Notes: generated by a model not told the origin, from the letters alone. A stretch of DNA of 51,888 nucleotides from Oceanospirillum beijerinckii DSM 7166 (GCF_000422425.1 NZ_AULT01000047.1:1-51888); one strand, 5' to 3'. Positions 17,219 through 26,186 are shown, numbered from the stretch's first letter. Translations and numbers: made by a program.

Positions 17219-17219
17219 T

Positions 17220-19688
17220 ATGGATGATTTACTGCAGAAAAGAGACCCCGCATCCAGTCGTTATGAACGACCCTTTAGAAAGTGGCAGTGTGCAGGTGGC
17301 GAAAATGGTAAACCCTGTATGCGTGGGCCAGACGGTCAGGGAAGATGTGGTGCGACACAGGCTTGTGAGCCCATAAAAAAACAGGGGCGCTGGTATTGTA
17401 CCCGATCAGAAAATAATGGCGGCCCTTGCCAAAGCGGTCCTTTACCAGATGGACAGTGTGCCTGCCGTGAAACGCCTTGCGTGCCAGAGCTTTCTGCTGC
17501 TTCAGTTAAACGCCGTGTCATTGGCTGGGCACTGCTGTTGATACTGGGCGCGGTAACTCTTGGAGTGGGCGGTGCATGGACCTATCGTTTTATTGATCCG
17601 GGTCGGGTGGCCGGTCATCATGTCACGATTGAACAGTGTGATGTCTGTCACTCTCAGACAATGAATCAGGGTTTTGCCCATTGGGCGACAGCGTTGTTTG
17701 ATCCAGTCGATATTGGCATGGAAAATCAGGGCTGTGTTCGTTGTCACGAGATGGGGCGTTCTCCTCACACCGCTCATAGTTATCCATTAGATATATTGGC
17801 TCAAAAAACAGAGTTACGACAGCAGGCAGTACTAACAGAGCAGCGAGGGCTTTTGGCTCAGTCGCAAGCACTGTTAACTCAAGGGCAAACACTTTCTGGG
17901 TCGCAAAGCCTGCCTTTATTTACTAATAGTGAAGTTGCCTGTGCCAGTTGCCATAAAGAACATCAGATTGACCAAACCATACAGGTGGCTTCCTGTAACG
18001 CTTGCCATATTGATCAGCATAATCGTTTTCCTGATACCCATCCTGAGTTTCAGTCGTTTCCCTATCAACAACGTACGGCGCTGATCTTTGATCATAGTAG
18101 CCACTTTACTCGCCATTTCGATAAAGAGCAGCAACAGGCGCCTAAGCTTTGCCTGGATTGCCATACTGCAGATTCTGAAGGTCGTCGTATGGAAGTGAAG
18201 CCTTACTCGCAAACGTGCGCTGCCTGCCATGATGTTCAAATCACGGGAGAAGAGAGGGCTGTAGGGCCAAAGGGGATTCCTTTCTTTGTTGTACCCGGTA
18301 TAGACAGTGAAACCTTGTTTGAAAAGGGGGCTCAAATTGGTTATTGGCCTGCATTTGCTGAAGGTAGAGTAACGCCCTTAATGCAGGACCTGCTGTTTGG
18401 GGAGACATTTTCGCTGTTAGAGACAGTGGATCTATTGGATCTTAGTACGGCAGAACAAGACGTACTGCGGCAAGCGCATCAGTTGGCATGGGCCGTGAAG
18501 CTGTTTCTCTATGATCTTATTACACAAGGCCCTGAGGCCACTTTAAAGCAACGGCTTGAGCAGCAGTTGCAGCGTCCGGCGACGCCACAAGAGGTCTCAG
18601 CTCTATCCGCAACTTTGCCTTTAGATGTTGTACAAAATGCGGTTAATGAGTGGTTCCCTGACTTGGCCAATGAGGTCAAAGCGTATCGGCAGGGTTATTT
18701 TACCTTCTCCTATATTTCAGGTGAGGTATCTGATCAGGGGGCTGATGATGGAGTTCTGGCCGATGAGAGCGATAGTATTCTCGGTGATGATGAAGGGATT
18801 CTAGCTGATGAGGGCGATAGTATCCTCGGTGATGACGAAGGGATTTTGTCTGATGAGGGCGATAGTATTCTCGGTGATGACGAAGGGATTCTGGACGATG
18901 AGGGCGATAGTATCCTCGGTGATGATGAAGGGATTCTAGCTGATGAGGGCGATAGTATCCTCGGTGATGACGAAGGGATTTTGTCCGATGAAGATGATGG
19001 CATTCTTGCAGAGAGCGATATCCTGGCAGATGGCGATGATATTTTTGCTGAGAGCAGTGATGAAAAAACGGCTCAACAAAATAATGAGCATAAAATGGCG
19101 TCGGTGACTCCGGTATCTGCCTCTGAACCTGTTACACCACAAATCAGTGTTGAACAGTGGAATAAGCTGGGAGGTTGGTATCGATCAGAGTTTGCTTTGC
19201 TTTATCGCCCAACAGGCCATAGCGATCAGGTTATGACATCGTTAATCTCATTAAGCGGTTTGATGTCTCAACAAGCGTTTTTTCAACTGACCCATGAGAA
19301 AGCTCAGGGACAGTGTGCGAAATGTCATGCCCGGACTGAGACAAAACAGGGGAGTTTGATGCTGGAGTGGAAGCAGATGGTCAATACTATGCCCGCTCAG
19401 CAACTGACCCGGTTCCGCCATGCTCCGCACTTTGCCACACAAGCTGTTGAAGGTTGCCAGACCTGTCATGTGTTAGGGGATTATAGTAAAGCGTATCAGC
19501 AAGCCTTTACGCAAACCAAAGTGTCTGTATTTACATCAAACTTCGAACCTATGGTTATTGCGCAATGTGAAAGTTGCCACAATGAGCAAACGGGCTTAGA
19601 TCAGTGTATCAGTTGTCACCAATACCACCCCGGAGGCGTTGATGTTAAGCCTTTACGCTCTGAGCTACTGCCAAGGCAGGAAAAATGA
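17220..19688 (+). CDS. Decaheme membrane-anchored cytochrome with Cys-rich N-terminal tandem domain and acidic repeats
   Basis: I use ATG 17220, just after the preceding stop; the GTG at 17208 lies inside the previous gene. The 822-aa product has two ~35-residue Cys-rich repeats (W-x-C ... PC ... GP ... C ... C-x-P; ~26-60 and ~61-95), one membrane helix (~100-122), six CXXCH sites (CDVCH from residue 140, CVRCH, CASCH, CNACH, CLDCH, CAACH), a helical segment, five perfect-length 15-residue acidic repeats (515-589), and four more CXXCH sites (CAKCH from 699, CQTCH, CESCH, CISCH). The Cys-rich part should be cytoplasmic and the ten hemes periplasmic. Together with the b-type membrane protein it could move electrons from the membrane into the periplasm. 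No family name known to me. Confidence 0.87.
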   Translation: MDDLLQKRDPASSRYERPFRKWQCAGGENGKPCMRGPDGQGRCGATQACEPIKKQGRWYCTRSENNGGPCQSGPLPDGQCACRETPCVPELSAASVKRRVIGWALLLILGAVTLGVGGAWTYRFIDPGRVAGHHVTIEQCDVCHSQTMNQGFAHWATALFDPVDIGMENQGCVRCHEMGRSPHTAHSYPLDILAQKTELRQQAVLTEQRGLLAQSQALLTQGQTLSGSQSLPLFTNSEVACASCHKEHQIDQTIQVASCNACHIDQHNRFPDTHPEFQSFPYQQRTALIFDHSSHFTRHFDKEQQQAPKLCLDCHTADSEGRRMEVKPYSQTCAACHDVQITGEERAVGPKGIPFFVVPGIDSETLFEKGAQIGYWPAFAEGRVTPLMQDLLFGETFSLLETVDLLDLSTAEQDVLRQAHQLAWAVKLFLYDLITQGPEATLKQRLEQQLQRPATPQEVSALSATLPLDVVQNAVNEWFPDLANEVKAYRQGYFTFSYISGEVSDQGADDGVLADESDSILGDDEGILADEGDSILGDDEGILSDEGDSILGDDEGILDDEGDSILGDDEGILADEGDSILGDDEGILSDEDDGILAESDILADGDDIFAESSDEKTAQQNNEHKMASVTPVSASEPVTPQISVEQWNKLGGWYRSEFALLYRPTGHSDQVMTSLISLSGLMSQQAFFQLTHEKAQGQCAKCHARTETKQGSLMLEWKQMVNTMPAQQLTRFRHAPHFATQAVEGCQTCHVLGDYSKAYQQAFTQTKVSVFTSNFEPMVIAQCESCHNEQTGLDQCISCHQYHPGGVDVKPLRSELLPRQEK
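18762..18986 (+). repeat. Five tandem 45-bp in-frame repeats (15-aa acidic units)
   Basis: Each unit encodes DE-x-DSILGDDEGIL-x (typical DEGDSILGDDEGILA). The last residue runs A, S, D, A, S. Units 4-5 are nearly identical at DNA level to units 1-2, so a 135-bp (three-unit) duplication is the likely latest event. Partial, diverged units continue on both sides (DDGVLADES before; DEDDGILAESDILADGDD after). Copy number is likely to vary between strains. Confidence 0.95.
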
Positions 19689-19747
19689 GTACAACAGTAA
19701 AAGAGTACAACAGTAAAAGAGTTCGTGGATCGTTCAGCACAAGGCCG

Positions 19748-21310
19748 TCATTCCTGTGTGGATAAAGTCCTGATGGCGTCACCTAAGTATTGTATCGCGG
19801 CCAGATAGTCTGGTTGATTCTGGAACAGGGCGAAGTTTAGACGAATATAGTGTTCATAGTGGCCCTGAGAGCTGAACAAAGGCCCTGGTGTAGTGTTGAT
19901 ATTATGCTCAAGAGCCTGCTGATAAAGGTCCAGAGCTTTAACGTGCCTCGGTAATTTAACCCAAGCTAGATAACCACCCGTCGGTGGTTCAAATTCAATC
20001 TCTTCGGGCCAATATTGGGCCAAAGCCTGTTCCATATACCCTAGGCGTTCATAGTAGCTGCGGCGAACTAAACGCAGATGGCGACTTAAACGCCCTGTCG
20101 CCAGCCAATTGCCTAATGCTTTTTGGGTATGGCTGGGTAAGCCCATTTTACTGACAAACAGCAGATGTTCGCAGGCTTGCTGCCAACGCCCCGCTTGTAG
20201 CCAGCCAATACGCAGTTTTGGTGTTAAGGTTTTGGAGATAGAGCTGCAGTACAGCACCCTGTTTTCGGTATCCAGAGTTTTAATTGGTGGTGGCATAATT
20301 CCCTGGAATTGTGAAACGCTGTTAATCTGTGGGCGGTTACGATGGAAATGCAACTCTGCAAAGACGTCGTCTTCAATCACTGCAATATCGTATTGATTCG
20401 CCAATTCAATCAGTTTTACCCGATTTTCATAAGGCATGGTACGCCCTGTCGGGTTATTCACTGTGGGTTGTAATAGTAGGGCTTTTACCGGCCAGTGAGA
20501 CTTTCTCCCTTCGATCAAAGCAGCTTCCAACAGATTAATATCAGGCCCGCCTTCCGGGCATTGTGGAATCTCCACCACTTTGCGATTAAGTGCCTGCAAG
20601 CATTGCAGTATGCCGTAAAAACAAGGTGATTCGATTAAAACGATATCTTCTGATTCGGTTGTGACCTGTAGCGCTAAAGTGATTGCAGATTGAGTGCCAT
20701 TGGTGACCAAAATTTCATCTGGTGAACATTGAATACCTTTGCCAGACAGTATTTTGCTGAGCTGTTGGCCTAAGACAGGATCGCCAGGTGGGGCCTGGTA
20801 ATGGGCCAGTACTCCACTATCTAACTCTTGTTGTTCAATCTGTACCTGTTTTTTTAGCGCTTGGTAGAGTTGGCGCACGGCCGGAAAAGAGACACAGGGG
20901 TTTGCTGACCCTAAGGGAATCTGATCACTATGGCTGGCTGAGCGTACGATATGAATACCCAGGCTCTTGTTATCGATAAGCCTCGGTTGCAGGTCCTCTT
21001 TCTGTTGGGGGCTTAAGATAGGTTTATCGAGTCGGTGGGCCGTTACAGAGCCAGAAGCAGCACCGACACCAACACCAATACCAACAGAAGCCATCGCTGA
21101 AGGGTGAGGGAAAAAGCCCGATTTCTCTTTAGCCGCAATCCAGCCCTGATCTTCCAGGTACTCGTAACAGTGTATGGCCGTACCCTTGCTAATATTCAGC
21201 TCCTGGCTGAGCTGGCGAACAGAAGGCAGTTTTTGCTCGGGTGAATAAATGCCGGATTGAATGCGCTGGATAATCTGGTCGGCTAATACCTGATAACGAA
21301 AGTTTGGCAT
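19748..21310 (-). CDS. MocR/PdxR-type regulator (GntR HTH + aminotransferase-like domain)
   Basis: A 520-aa regulator with an N-terminal GntR winged helix (YSPEQKLPSVRQLSQELNIS, residues ~1-75), a Gly/Val/Ala-rich linker and a fold-type-I aminotransferase domain. The PLP lysine is in VLYCSSISKTLTPKLRIGW, with NPTGR and IEDDVFAEL upstream. MocR proteins use PLP or a PLP-amino acid adduct as effector and usually control a divergent gene, here the EamA transporter at 21515. The 204-bp gap between them holds GTACAG repeats (see the site at 21311). It converges on the cytochrome cluster with a 59-bp gap, and no terminator is obvious there. Intact. Confidence 0.9.
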   Translation of the reverse strand: MPNFRYQVLADQIIQRIQSGIYSPEQKLPSVRQLSQELNISKGTAIHCYEYLEDQGWIAAKEKSGFFPHPSAMASVGIGVGVGAASGSVTAHRLDKPILSPQQKEDLQPRLIDNKSLGIHIVRSASHSDQIPLGSANPCVSFPAVRQLYQALKKQVQIEQQELDSGVLAHYQAPPGDPVLGQQLSKILSGKGIQCSPDEILVTNGTQSAITLALQVTTESEDIVLIESPCFYGILQCLQALNRKVVEIPQCPEGGPDINLLEAALIEGRKSHWPVKALLLQPTVNNPTGRTMPYENRVKLIELANQYDIAVIEDDVFAELHFHRNRPQINSVSQFQGIMPPPIKTLDTENRVLYCSSISKTLTPKLRIGWLQAGRWQQACEHLLFVSKMGLPSHTQKALGNWLATGRLSRHLRLVRRSYYERLGYMEQALAQYWPEEIEFEPPTGGYLAWVKLPRHVKALDLYQQALEHNINTTPGPLFSSQGHYEHYIRLNFALFQNQPDYLAAIQYLGDAIRTLSTQE

Positions 21311-21392
21311 CTGTACCCCTGTAAAACAGTAAAAACTGTCTATTTTTTCATTTTTTCAACAGTTTTATAGTACAGATAAGCCAAGGGTACAG
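21311..21392. promoter_or_regulatory. Candidate MocR operator region with CTGTAC/GTACAG repeats
   Basis: The MocR-EamA intergenic region has CTGTACCC at 21311-21318 matched by its perfect inverse GGGTACAG at 21385-21392, a further GTACAG at 21370-21375, and a small inverted repeat ACAGT-AAAA-ACTGT at 21326-21339. MocR proteins bind paired half-sites near their own promoter. These repeats start right at the regulator's 5' end, which fits autoregulation plus control of the transporter. The assignment is inference. Confidence 0.45.
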
Positions 21393-21514
21393 CCAGAGTC
21401 GTTTTATCCAACCTGATGTTGCAAGTGATTTAATCCGTTGGCTTCGATCTGACTCTTCATCCCATACCCATCATCTTTGCAGTCGCTAAATACCCATTAG
21501 CGAAAGGAGATTTT

Positions 21515-22417
21515 ATGCAGGCAACACTGGTTAGCCGATTTTCATCACCTGGGTTTATTAAGTTGGTACCCTGGATATTTGTGGTGTTGTGGAGTACTGG
21601 CTTTATCGGTGCCAAGTATGGCCTGCCTTACAGTGAACCTTTTACTTTCCTGAGTTGGCGCATGGCCGCCAATATAGCGGTTTTCTGGCTGTTGATGCAG
21701 GTATTTAAAGTGACGTTGCCCAGAGATCTTATGCTCTGGAAACAGCAGGCGATAGCGGGTGCTTTGATTCATGGTGCTTATTTGGGCGGTGTTTTCTCAG
21801 CGATTGAAACGGGGGCTTCGGCCGGTCTGACAGCCCTATTGGTTAGTCTTCAGCCTATTCTGGTCGCGATTATGATGGCTTTTATCTATCAGAATAAACC
21901 CAGCATCCGTCAGTGGACAGGTTTAGCTCTGGGTATTACCGGGGTTGTGCTGGTGTTAGTGGGCGGGCAGGCCGATCTGTTGGAAGGTGACTTATTGGCG
22001 CCTTCTGAGCTGGGTTGGATTGTTCTGGCGTTAGTGGGAATTACACTAGGCACTTTATATCAGAAAAACTATTGTCAGCCGCAGCCATTATTGTCGGCCA
22101 GTTTTATTCAGTATCTGGCGACATTGGCAATTACCCTGACCGGCGTGCTGTTGTGGGAAGAAGGCAGTGTCGAGTGGCATATTGAGTTTGTCGGAGCACT
22201 AACCTGGTCGGTGCTGGTATTGTCAGTTGGCGCGTTGTTACTACTGATGTTGATGATTCAGGCCGGTGAAGCCACTAAAACGGCAAGTTACTTCTATCTG
22301 GTACCACCTTTTACTGCCCTGGAGGCCTGGATTCTGTTTGATGAGCAGTTCACGCCAATTGCTTTGCTGGGCATGGCCGTTACTGTCTGGGGCGTGTATT
22401 GGGTCAATAAACAGTAA
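21515..22417 (+). CDS. EamA/DMT-family transporter
   Basis: A 300-aa inner-membrane protein with ten predicted hydrophobic helices in two EamA repeats (WIFVVLWSTGFIGAKYGLPY at the start; GLALGITGVVLVLVGG; LVPPFTALEAWILFDE near the end). DMT transporters usually export amino acids, metabolites or drugs; substrate unknown. AAGGAG lies 6 nt before the ATG. It is divergent from a MocR regulator, which probably controls it in response to a PLP-linked amino compound. Only 12 bp separate its stop from the convergent YjbR gene. Confidence 0.88.
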   Translation: MQATLVSRFSSPGFIKLVPWIFVVLWSTGFIGAKYGLPYSEPFTFLSWRMAANIAVFWLLMQVFKVTLPRDLMLWKQQAIAGALIHGAYLGGVFSAIETGASAGLTALLVSLQPILVAIMMAFIYQNKPSIRQWTGLALGITGVVLVLVGGQADLLEGDLLAPSELGWIVLALVGITLGTLYQKNYCQPQPLLSASFIQYLATLAITLTGVLLWEEGSVEWHIEFVGALTWSVLVLSVGALLLLMLMIQAGEATKTASYFYLVPPFTALEAWILFDEQFTPIALLGMAVTVWGVYWVNKQ

Positions 22418-22429
22418 TCTGAGTATGGC

Positions 22430-22843
22430 TTAACGATAAAGTTCTTCGGCAGAGTAGTGCAGTTCCAGCTGAGCACGCTCTGCTTTCTTCAGACCTTTTA
22501 CGACCAGACTATAAGAACGATCTATTAATCGTTCCGTCTCGTTAGTTGGCATAGATTCTTTTAGTACCACACTGATCCAGTGTTTTTTGGACATATGATA
22601 AGCGGGCAGGACTTCGGGAAAAATATCTCTGAGCATAAAGGCTTCATCAGGATCACATTTCAGATTCAGAAAGTCACAGTCGGCAAACTCGATACCCAGT
22701 TCTTTACCCGACGGGCCACATGTTCCCAGTAAGGCAAACATCTTTCCTCTGACTTTAAATACCGCCGCATCCGGTCCGAAAGGATAATCTTGCGTTGTTT
22801 CCGGGCGGGACAGGCAGTAATTAACGGCATCCTGATAATTCAT
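22430..22843 (-). CDS. MmcQ/YjbR-family DNA-binding-like protein
   Basis: A 137-aa protein of the YjbR/CyaY-like fold. Visible hallmarks are RPETTQDYPFGPDAAVFKVR near the N-terminus, FLNLKCDPDEAFMLRD in the middle and PAYHMSKKHWISVVL. The length is typical. Family members bind double-stranded DNA weakly, and the physiological role is unknown. A good ribosome site (GAAAGGAG) lies upstream of the ATG. It converges with the EamA gene and appears monocistronic. Confidence 0.85.
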   Translation of the reverse strand: MNYQDAVNYCLSRPETTQDYPFGPDAAVFKVRGKMFALLGTCGPSGKELGIEFADCDFLNLKCDPDEAFMLRDIFPEVLPAYHMSKKHWISVVLKESMPTNETERLIDRSYSLVVKGLKKAERAQLELHYSAEELYR

Positions 22844-23206
22844 CGTTTCGCTCCTTTCCTTTTCGTTCTTTTCCTGTATCTCTATTTGTTGCTTCTATTT
22901 TGATTGAGCGCAGACCCTATGATACCTGTCGTTCTGTCCAAGGAATAGTGATCGGGTGACCTTCGTAACCCGATCTGATATTTAATTCAAGTCTTCAGTG
23001 TAATCCAGCCGTTCTTCTATCAGGTATAGGCTACCTGAATAGGCTTTCTGGCCTGCTTTAATGGTATCTATAGAAGTGATCTTGCGCTTCTCATTGATGT
23101 TTTTTCGAAAAATTAGAAAGTTAATGCCATTTTTATGTGGTTTTTATCCAGATTTTTCAGGTTTATAGTGTATTGAAACACAAGCCATGAGTATTGGAGG
23201 TTTTTC
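22844..23206. other. Intergenic region with a hairpin at 22950-22975
   Basis: 363 bp between the divergent YjbR and pirin genes. I see an 8-bp perfect inverted repeat, GATCGGGT (22950-22957) and ACCCGATC (22968-22975), without a T tract, and AT-rich sequence before pirin (23121-23170) that must hold its promoter. Pirin's ribosome site is TGGAGG 6 nt before the ATG. Nothing coding is visible. Confidence 0.4.
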
Positions 23207-24061
23207 ATGCCTGATTTCAAAGTACTGCAAAAAGTTCGAGGGATACCAACCTCAGATGGTGCAGGAGTACGCCTGAATCGTTTAATAGGGACTACCCATC
23301 TACGCCATATAGATCCTTTTCTGATGTTAGATGAATTCAAATCTGATCAACCGGATGACTATATTGCAGGCTTCCCGCCACATCCTTATCGGGGTTTTGA
23401 AACCATTACCTATCTCTTGCAGGGTTCTCTAAGACACGAAGACCATATGGGCAATGTCGGTTTGTTAAAATCCGGCGGAGTACAATGGATGACTGCTGGC
23501 GCAGGCATTATTCATTCCGAAATGCCGATGCAGGAAAAAGGCTTGCTGTGGGGATTTCAGTTCTGGTTAAACTTACCGGCTAAAGACAAAATGACGGAAC
23601 CTCACTATCAGGATCTTTCTGCGGAGCAGATTCCGGTGGTAGTAGATGATAATGGGGTTAAACGCAAAGTTGTGGCAGGTCATTCTCTGGGCATTGATGG
23701 GCCAATCCAGCGAACTGCGACTCAACCACTGATGGTTGATATTGTTTTACCGGCCAGTAGTGAGATAGAGCATCCGATCTCCAAGGGGCATCAAGGTTTT
23801 GTTTATGTCTACGGGGGAGAGACTTTTCTACCAGCGGCTGATCTAGTGTTAAAGCAGGGAGAATTATTGGTATTTACCGGAGATTTGCTGTCTCTGCAAT
23901 CCTCAGAGGGGGCCGGTGTCTTGTTGGTTACAGGTCAACCTTTGCAGGAACCGATTGTACAATACGGTCCTTTTGTCATGAATAGTGAGCAGGAAATCCA
24001 GCAGGCCTTTGATGATTACCAGTCTGGTGTATTAGCTAAGGTGGCGGAAAAAATAGGCTAA
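23207..24061 (+). CDS. Pirin-family cupin protein with a substituted metal ligand
   Basis: A 284-aa bicupin pirin. The N-terminal half has LIGTTHLRHIDPFLMLDEF, then PPHPYRGFETITYLLQGS and GIIHSEMP; the C-terminal half is the pirin C domain ending near QYGPFVMNSEQEIQQAFDDY. In characterised pirins the mononuclear iron is held by the two His of HPHRG plus a His and Glu of H-x-E. Here these correspond to H59, Y61, H103 and E105, so the second His is Tyr. Some pirins are quercetin dioxygenases, others redox sensors or regulators; the change could alter metal binding. Upstream gene divergent, terminator downstream at 24205; monocistronic. Confidence 0.9.
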   Translation: MPDFKVLQKVRGIPTSDGAGVRLNRLIGTTHLRHIDPFLMLDEFKSDQPDDYIAGFPPHPYRGFETITYLLQGSLRHEDHMGNVGLLKSGGVQWMTAGAGIIHSEMPMQEKGLLWGFQFWLNLPAKDKMTEPHYQDLSAEQIPVVVDDNGVKRKVVAGHSLGIDGPIQRTATQPLMVDIVLPASSEIEHPISKGHQGFVYVYGGETFLPAADLVLKQGELLVFTGDLLSLQSSEGAGVLLVTGQPLQEPIVQYGPFVMNSEQEIQQAFDDYQSGVLAKVAEKIG

Positions 24062-24566
24062 GGTGGAAAAATAGAATCACTATACTGTATCGTACGGTCA
24101 TGTCAGACTGTTTGAAGTATTAGAGATATCTGGAAATAATGCGCTGTATTATTAAGTAAGTGCTCATTTAATAGTGCAGTTAAACCGTGCTTTGACGCAA
24201 CCATAACCCAACAGTGTTATTCAACATGTTGGGTTTTTTATTGCATTATGTATCTTTTTGTAAATAGAGCTTTTGCTTTGTAGTGACCGTGTTTATTTAT
24301 AACTCTATGATTTTCCACATTTTTTATAGTGTCACTCTTTGATGGTCTATGTTAACCGGTGTCAAACTAATAGCTGATCACAAAAAAGCATATAAAATAG
24401 TGTTTTTATACTGCTTTGTTTGAATTATGATTTGCGCGCTATTTTGAGTCACCCTGACGCTATACTGTTTAGTAAGGGTGCGTCTGGGCCAATTGCTTGA
24501 ACAAATTATCTTTTTCAGCAGGTATCTTAGGCTCAAAACATGAAGGCTTGATGACAGGGGTGTACT
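24062..24566. other. Intergenic region between pirin and the chemoreceptor
   Basis: 505 bp without a plausible gene. A terminator lies at 24205-24240. The stretch 24241-24560 is AT-rich and must contain the chemoreceptor promoter, but I cannot assign its elements. AGGGGTG precedes the ATG at 24567. Confidence 0.4.
24205..24240 (+). terminator. Rho-independent terminator after pirin
   Basis: A 9-bp perfect stem AACCCAACA / TGTTGGGTT (24205-24213, 24227-24235) with a 13-nt loop, followed by six T residues. Confidence 0.85.
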
Positions 24567-26165
24567 ATGCGGCGGAATCTTCCCGTGACCGGTCAAGAGC
24601 GATTGATGGATCCTGATCGCTGTATTATTTCTACCACGGATAAAAAAGGGAAGATTACTAACTGCAACGATTACTTCGTTGAGATGAGCGGTTTCAACAA
24701 AGAAGAGTTAATGGGAGCGCCTCATAACCTGATTCGTCACCCGGACATGCCTCCCGCAGCTTTTCAGGACCTATGGGATGTGATCAAACAGGGCAAGCCC
24801 TGGATTGGTGTAGTGAAGAATCGTTCAAAAGACGGCGGTCATTACTGGGTGGATGCCTATGCGACGCCTATTTTTGAGAATGGTCAGATTGTTGGCTATC
24901 AGTCAGTGCGTCATGCGCCTGATCGTGATGTCGTCAAACGTGCAGATGCGCTATATGCTGCAATTAATGCCAATAAGCACACCAGTATATGGGCCAGGGC
25001 CAAAGGCTTCTTTTCTACCAGCTATTTTCGTAGAACCTGGGCGACCATCCTTCTAATTATGTTGCCTATGCTGGCTTTGGTCGGTTTCCTATTTGATGAT
25101 GCTACCTGGCCGAAAATTCTGGCGTTATTTGCAGGTGCAGTCGGTGTTAGCGGTATTGCGGCTTGGTGGCTGGCAGCTCCTATTTCCCGCCTGGCTAAGA
25201 AAAGCGCGGAAACCTTCTCAAATCCTGTTGCGCAGATGGTGTTCACCGGGCGTTATGATGAGCTTGGGCAGCTGGAACTCACGCAGAAGTTCTTGAACCT
25301 GACGATGAAAACAGTAGTCAATCGACTGGAAAATGCTTCAGGTCAGATCCACGGTCATACATCAGATGTGGCTAATCAGGCACGCAGTGTCAGCGAGCAA
25401 ACGGATAACCAGCTCAGTGATATAGCCCATGCAGCCAGCACCATGCAGCAGATGTCTGTGGCAACTGAGCAAGTAGCGGCCAACTGCGAAGATGCGGCCC
25501 TTTTAGCGAAAGAGACGGATGTGGTTAGCCAAAAAGGCCGGGGTATCGTTGAACGTAGCGAGCGTTCTATTCAGCGTATGGCTACAGATGTGCGCGAGTC
25601 CATGCAGGTAATTCATGCGCTGGAGAAGAGCAGTCAGAATATTGAGTCTATTCTGGATGTGATCAACGGTATTGCCGAGAAAACTAACCTACTGGCATTG
25701 AATGCTGCCATTGAAGCGGCCCGGGCAGGTGAGCAAGGTCGTGGTTTTGCAGTTGTAGCGGATGAGGTGCGTAATCTGGCGCAAAGCTCACAAAAATCAA
25801 CGGGTGAGATTCAGGTGTTGTTACAGACCTTCCAGCAGCAGACGCAACAGGTGGCCTCCATTATGTCTACTTGTGAACAGCAGGCGGATTCTACCGTAGC
25901 TGAAATTAAAGAGGCTGAGCAGGTGCTGCTTGATCTGGGAGAAACGATTACCCAGTTGGGGAATATGAATCAGCAGATCGCGACCGCTACCATACAGCAA
26001 AGTACTGCGGCCGGTGAGATGAACCAGCGTTTGGAACAGGTGCACTCAGCGGCAGAATCTGTTGCTCGGGCGAATCAGGAGATGGTTGCTGATAGCGATG
26101 AATTACTGGATGAGGCTAAGGATCTGGCAAGTTTAATCAAGCGTTTTGGCTCAGCGGCGAGATAA
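24567..26165 (+). CDS. PAS-containing methyl-accepting chemotaxis protein (Aer-like)
   Basis: A 532-aa receptor: N-terminal PAS domain (~15-130; [38 protein letters not shown], as in FAD-binding aerotaxis receptors), two adjacent membrane segments ([20 protein letters not shown] and [14 protein letters not shown], ~155-205), then a long coiled-coil signalling domain with the invariant hairpin tip ([36 protein letters not shown]). The architecture matches Aer: the PAS senses cytoplasmic redox or oxygen state and there is no periplasmic ligand domain. A C-terminal CheR-tethering pentapeptide is absent. No che genes are nearby. It is followed by a terminator shared with the convergent kinase gene. 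Confidence 0.9.
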   Translation: MRRNLPVTGQERLMDPDRCIISTTDKKGKITNCNDYFVEMSGFNKEELMGAPHNLIRHPDMPPAAFQDLWDVIKQGKPWIGVVKNRSKDGGHYWVDAYATPIFENGQIVGYQSVRHAPDRDVVKRADALYAAINANKHTSIWARAKGFFSTSYFRRTWATILLIMLPMLALVGFLFDDATWPKILALFAGAVGVSGIAAWWLAAPISRLAKKSAETFSNPVAQMVFTGRYDELGQLELTQKFLNLTMKTVVNRLENASGQIHGHTSDVANQARSVSEQTDNQLSDIAHAASTMQQMSVATEQVAANCEDAALLAKETDVVSQKGRGIVERSERSIQRMATDVRESMQVIHALEKSSQNIESILDVINGIAEKTNLLALNAAIEAARAGEQGRGFAVVADEVRNLAQSSQKSTGEIQVLLQTFQQQTQQVASIMSTCEQQADSTVAEIKEAEQVLLDLGETITQLGNMNQQIATATIQQSTAAGEMNQRLEQVHSAAESVARANQEMVADSDELLDEAKDLASLIKRFGSAAR

Positions 26166-26186
26166 TTGATCTGTCATACCGAAGTA

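Noticed and set aside
18762..18986. Regular 45-bp repeats suggested a CRISPR-like or iteron array.
   Set aside because: The units are contiguous with no unique spacers, stay in frame inside a cytochrome gene, and encode a consistent 15-residue peptide.
8516..19688. Identification as MtrCAB/PioAB-type conduit or as nitrite/tetrathionate reductase.
   Set aside because: No MtrA-like decaheme or MtrB-size barrel, no lipobox on the first cytochrome, no NrfA CXXCK or other catalytic heme motif, and the reductase and cNMP fusion are not part of those systems.
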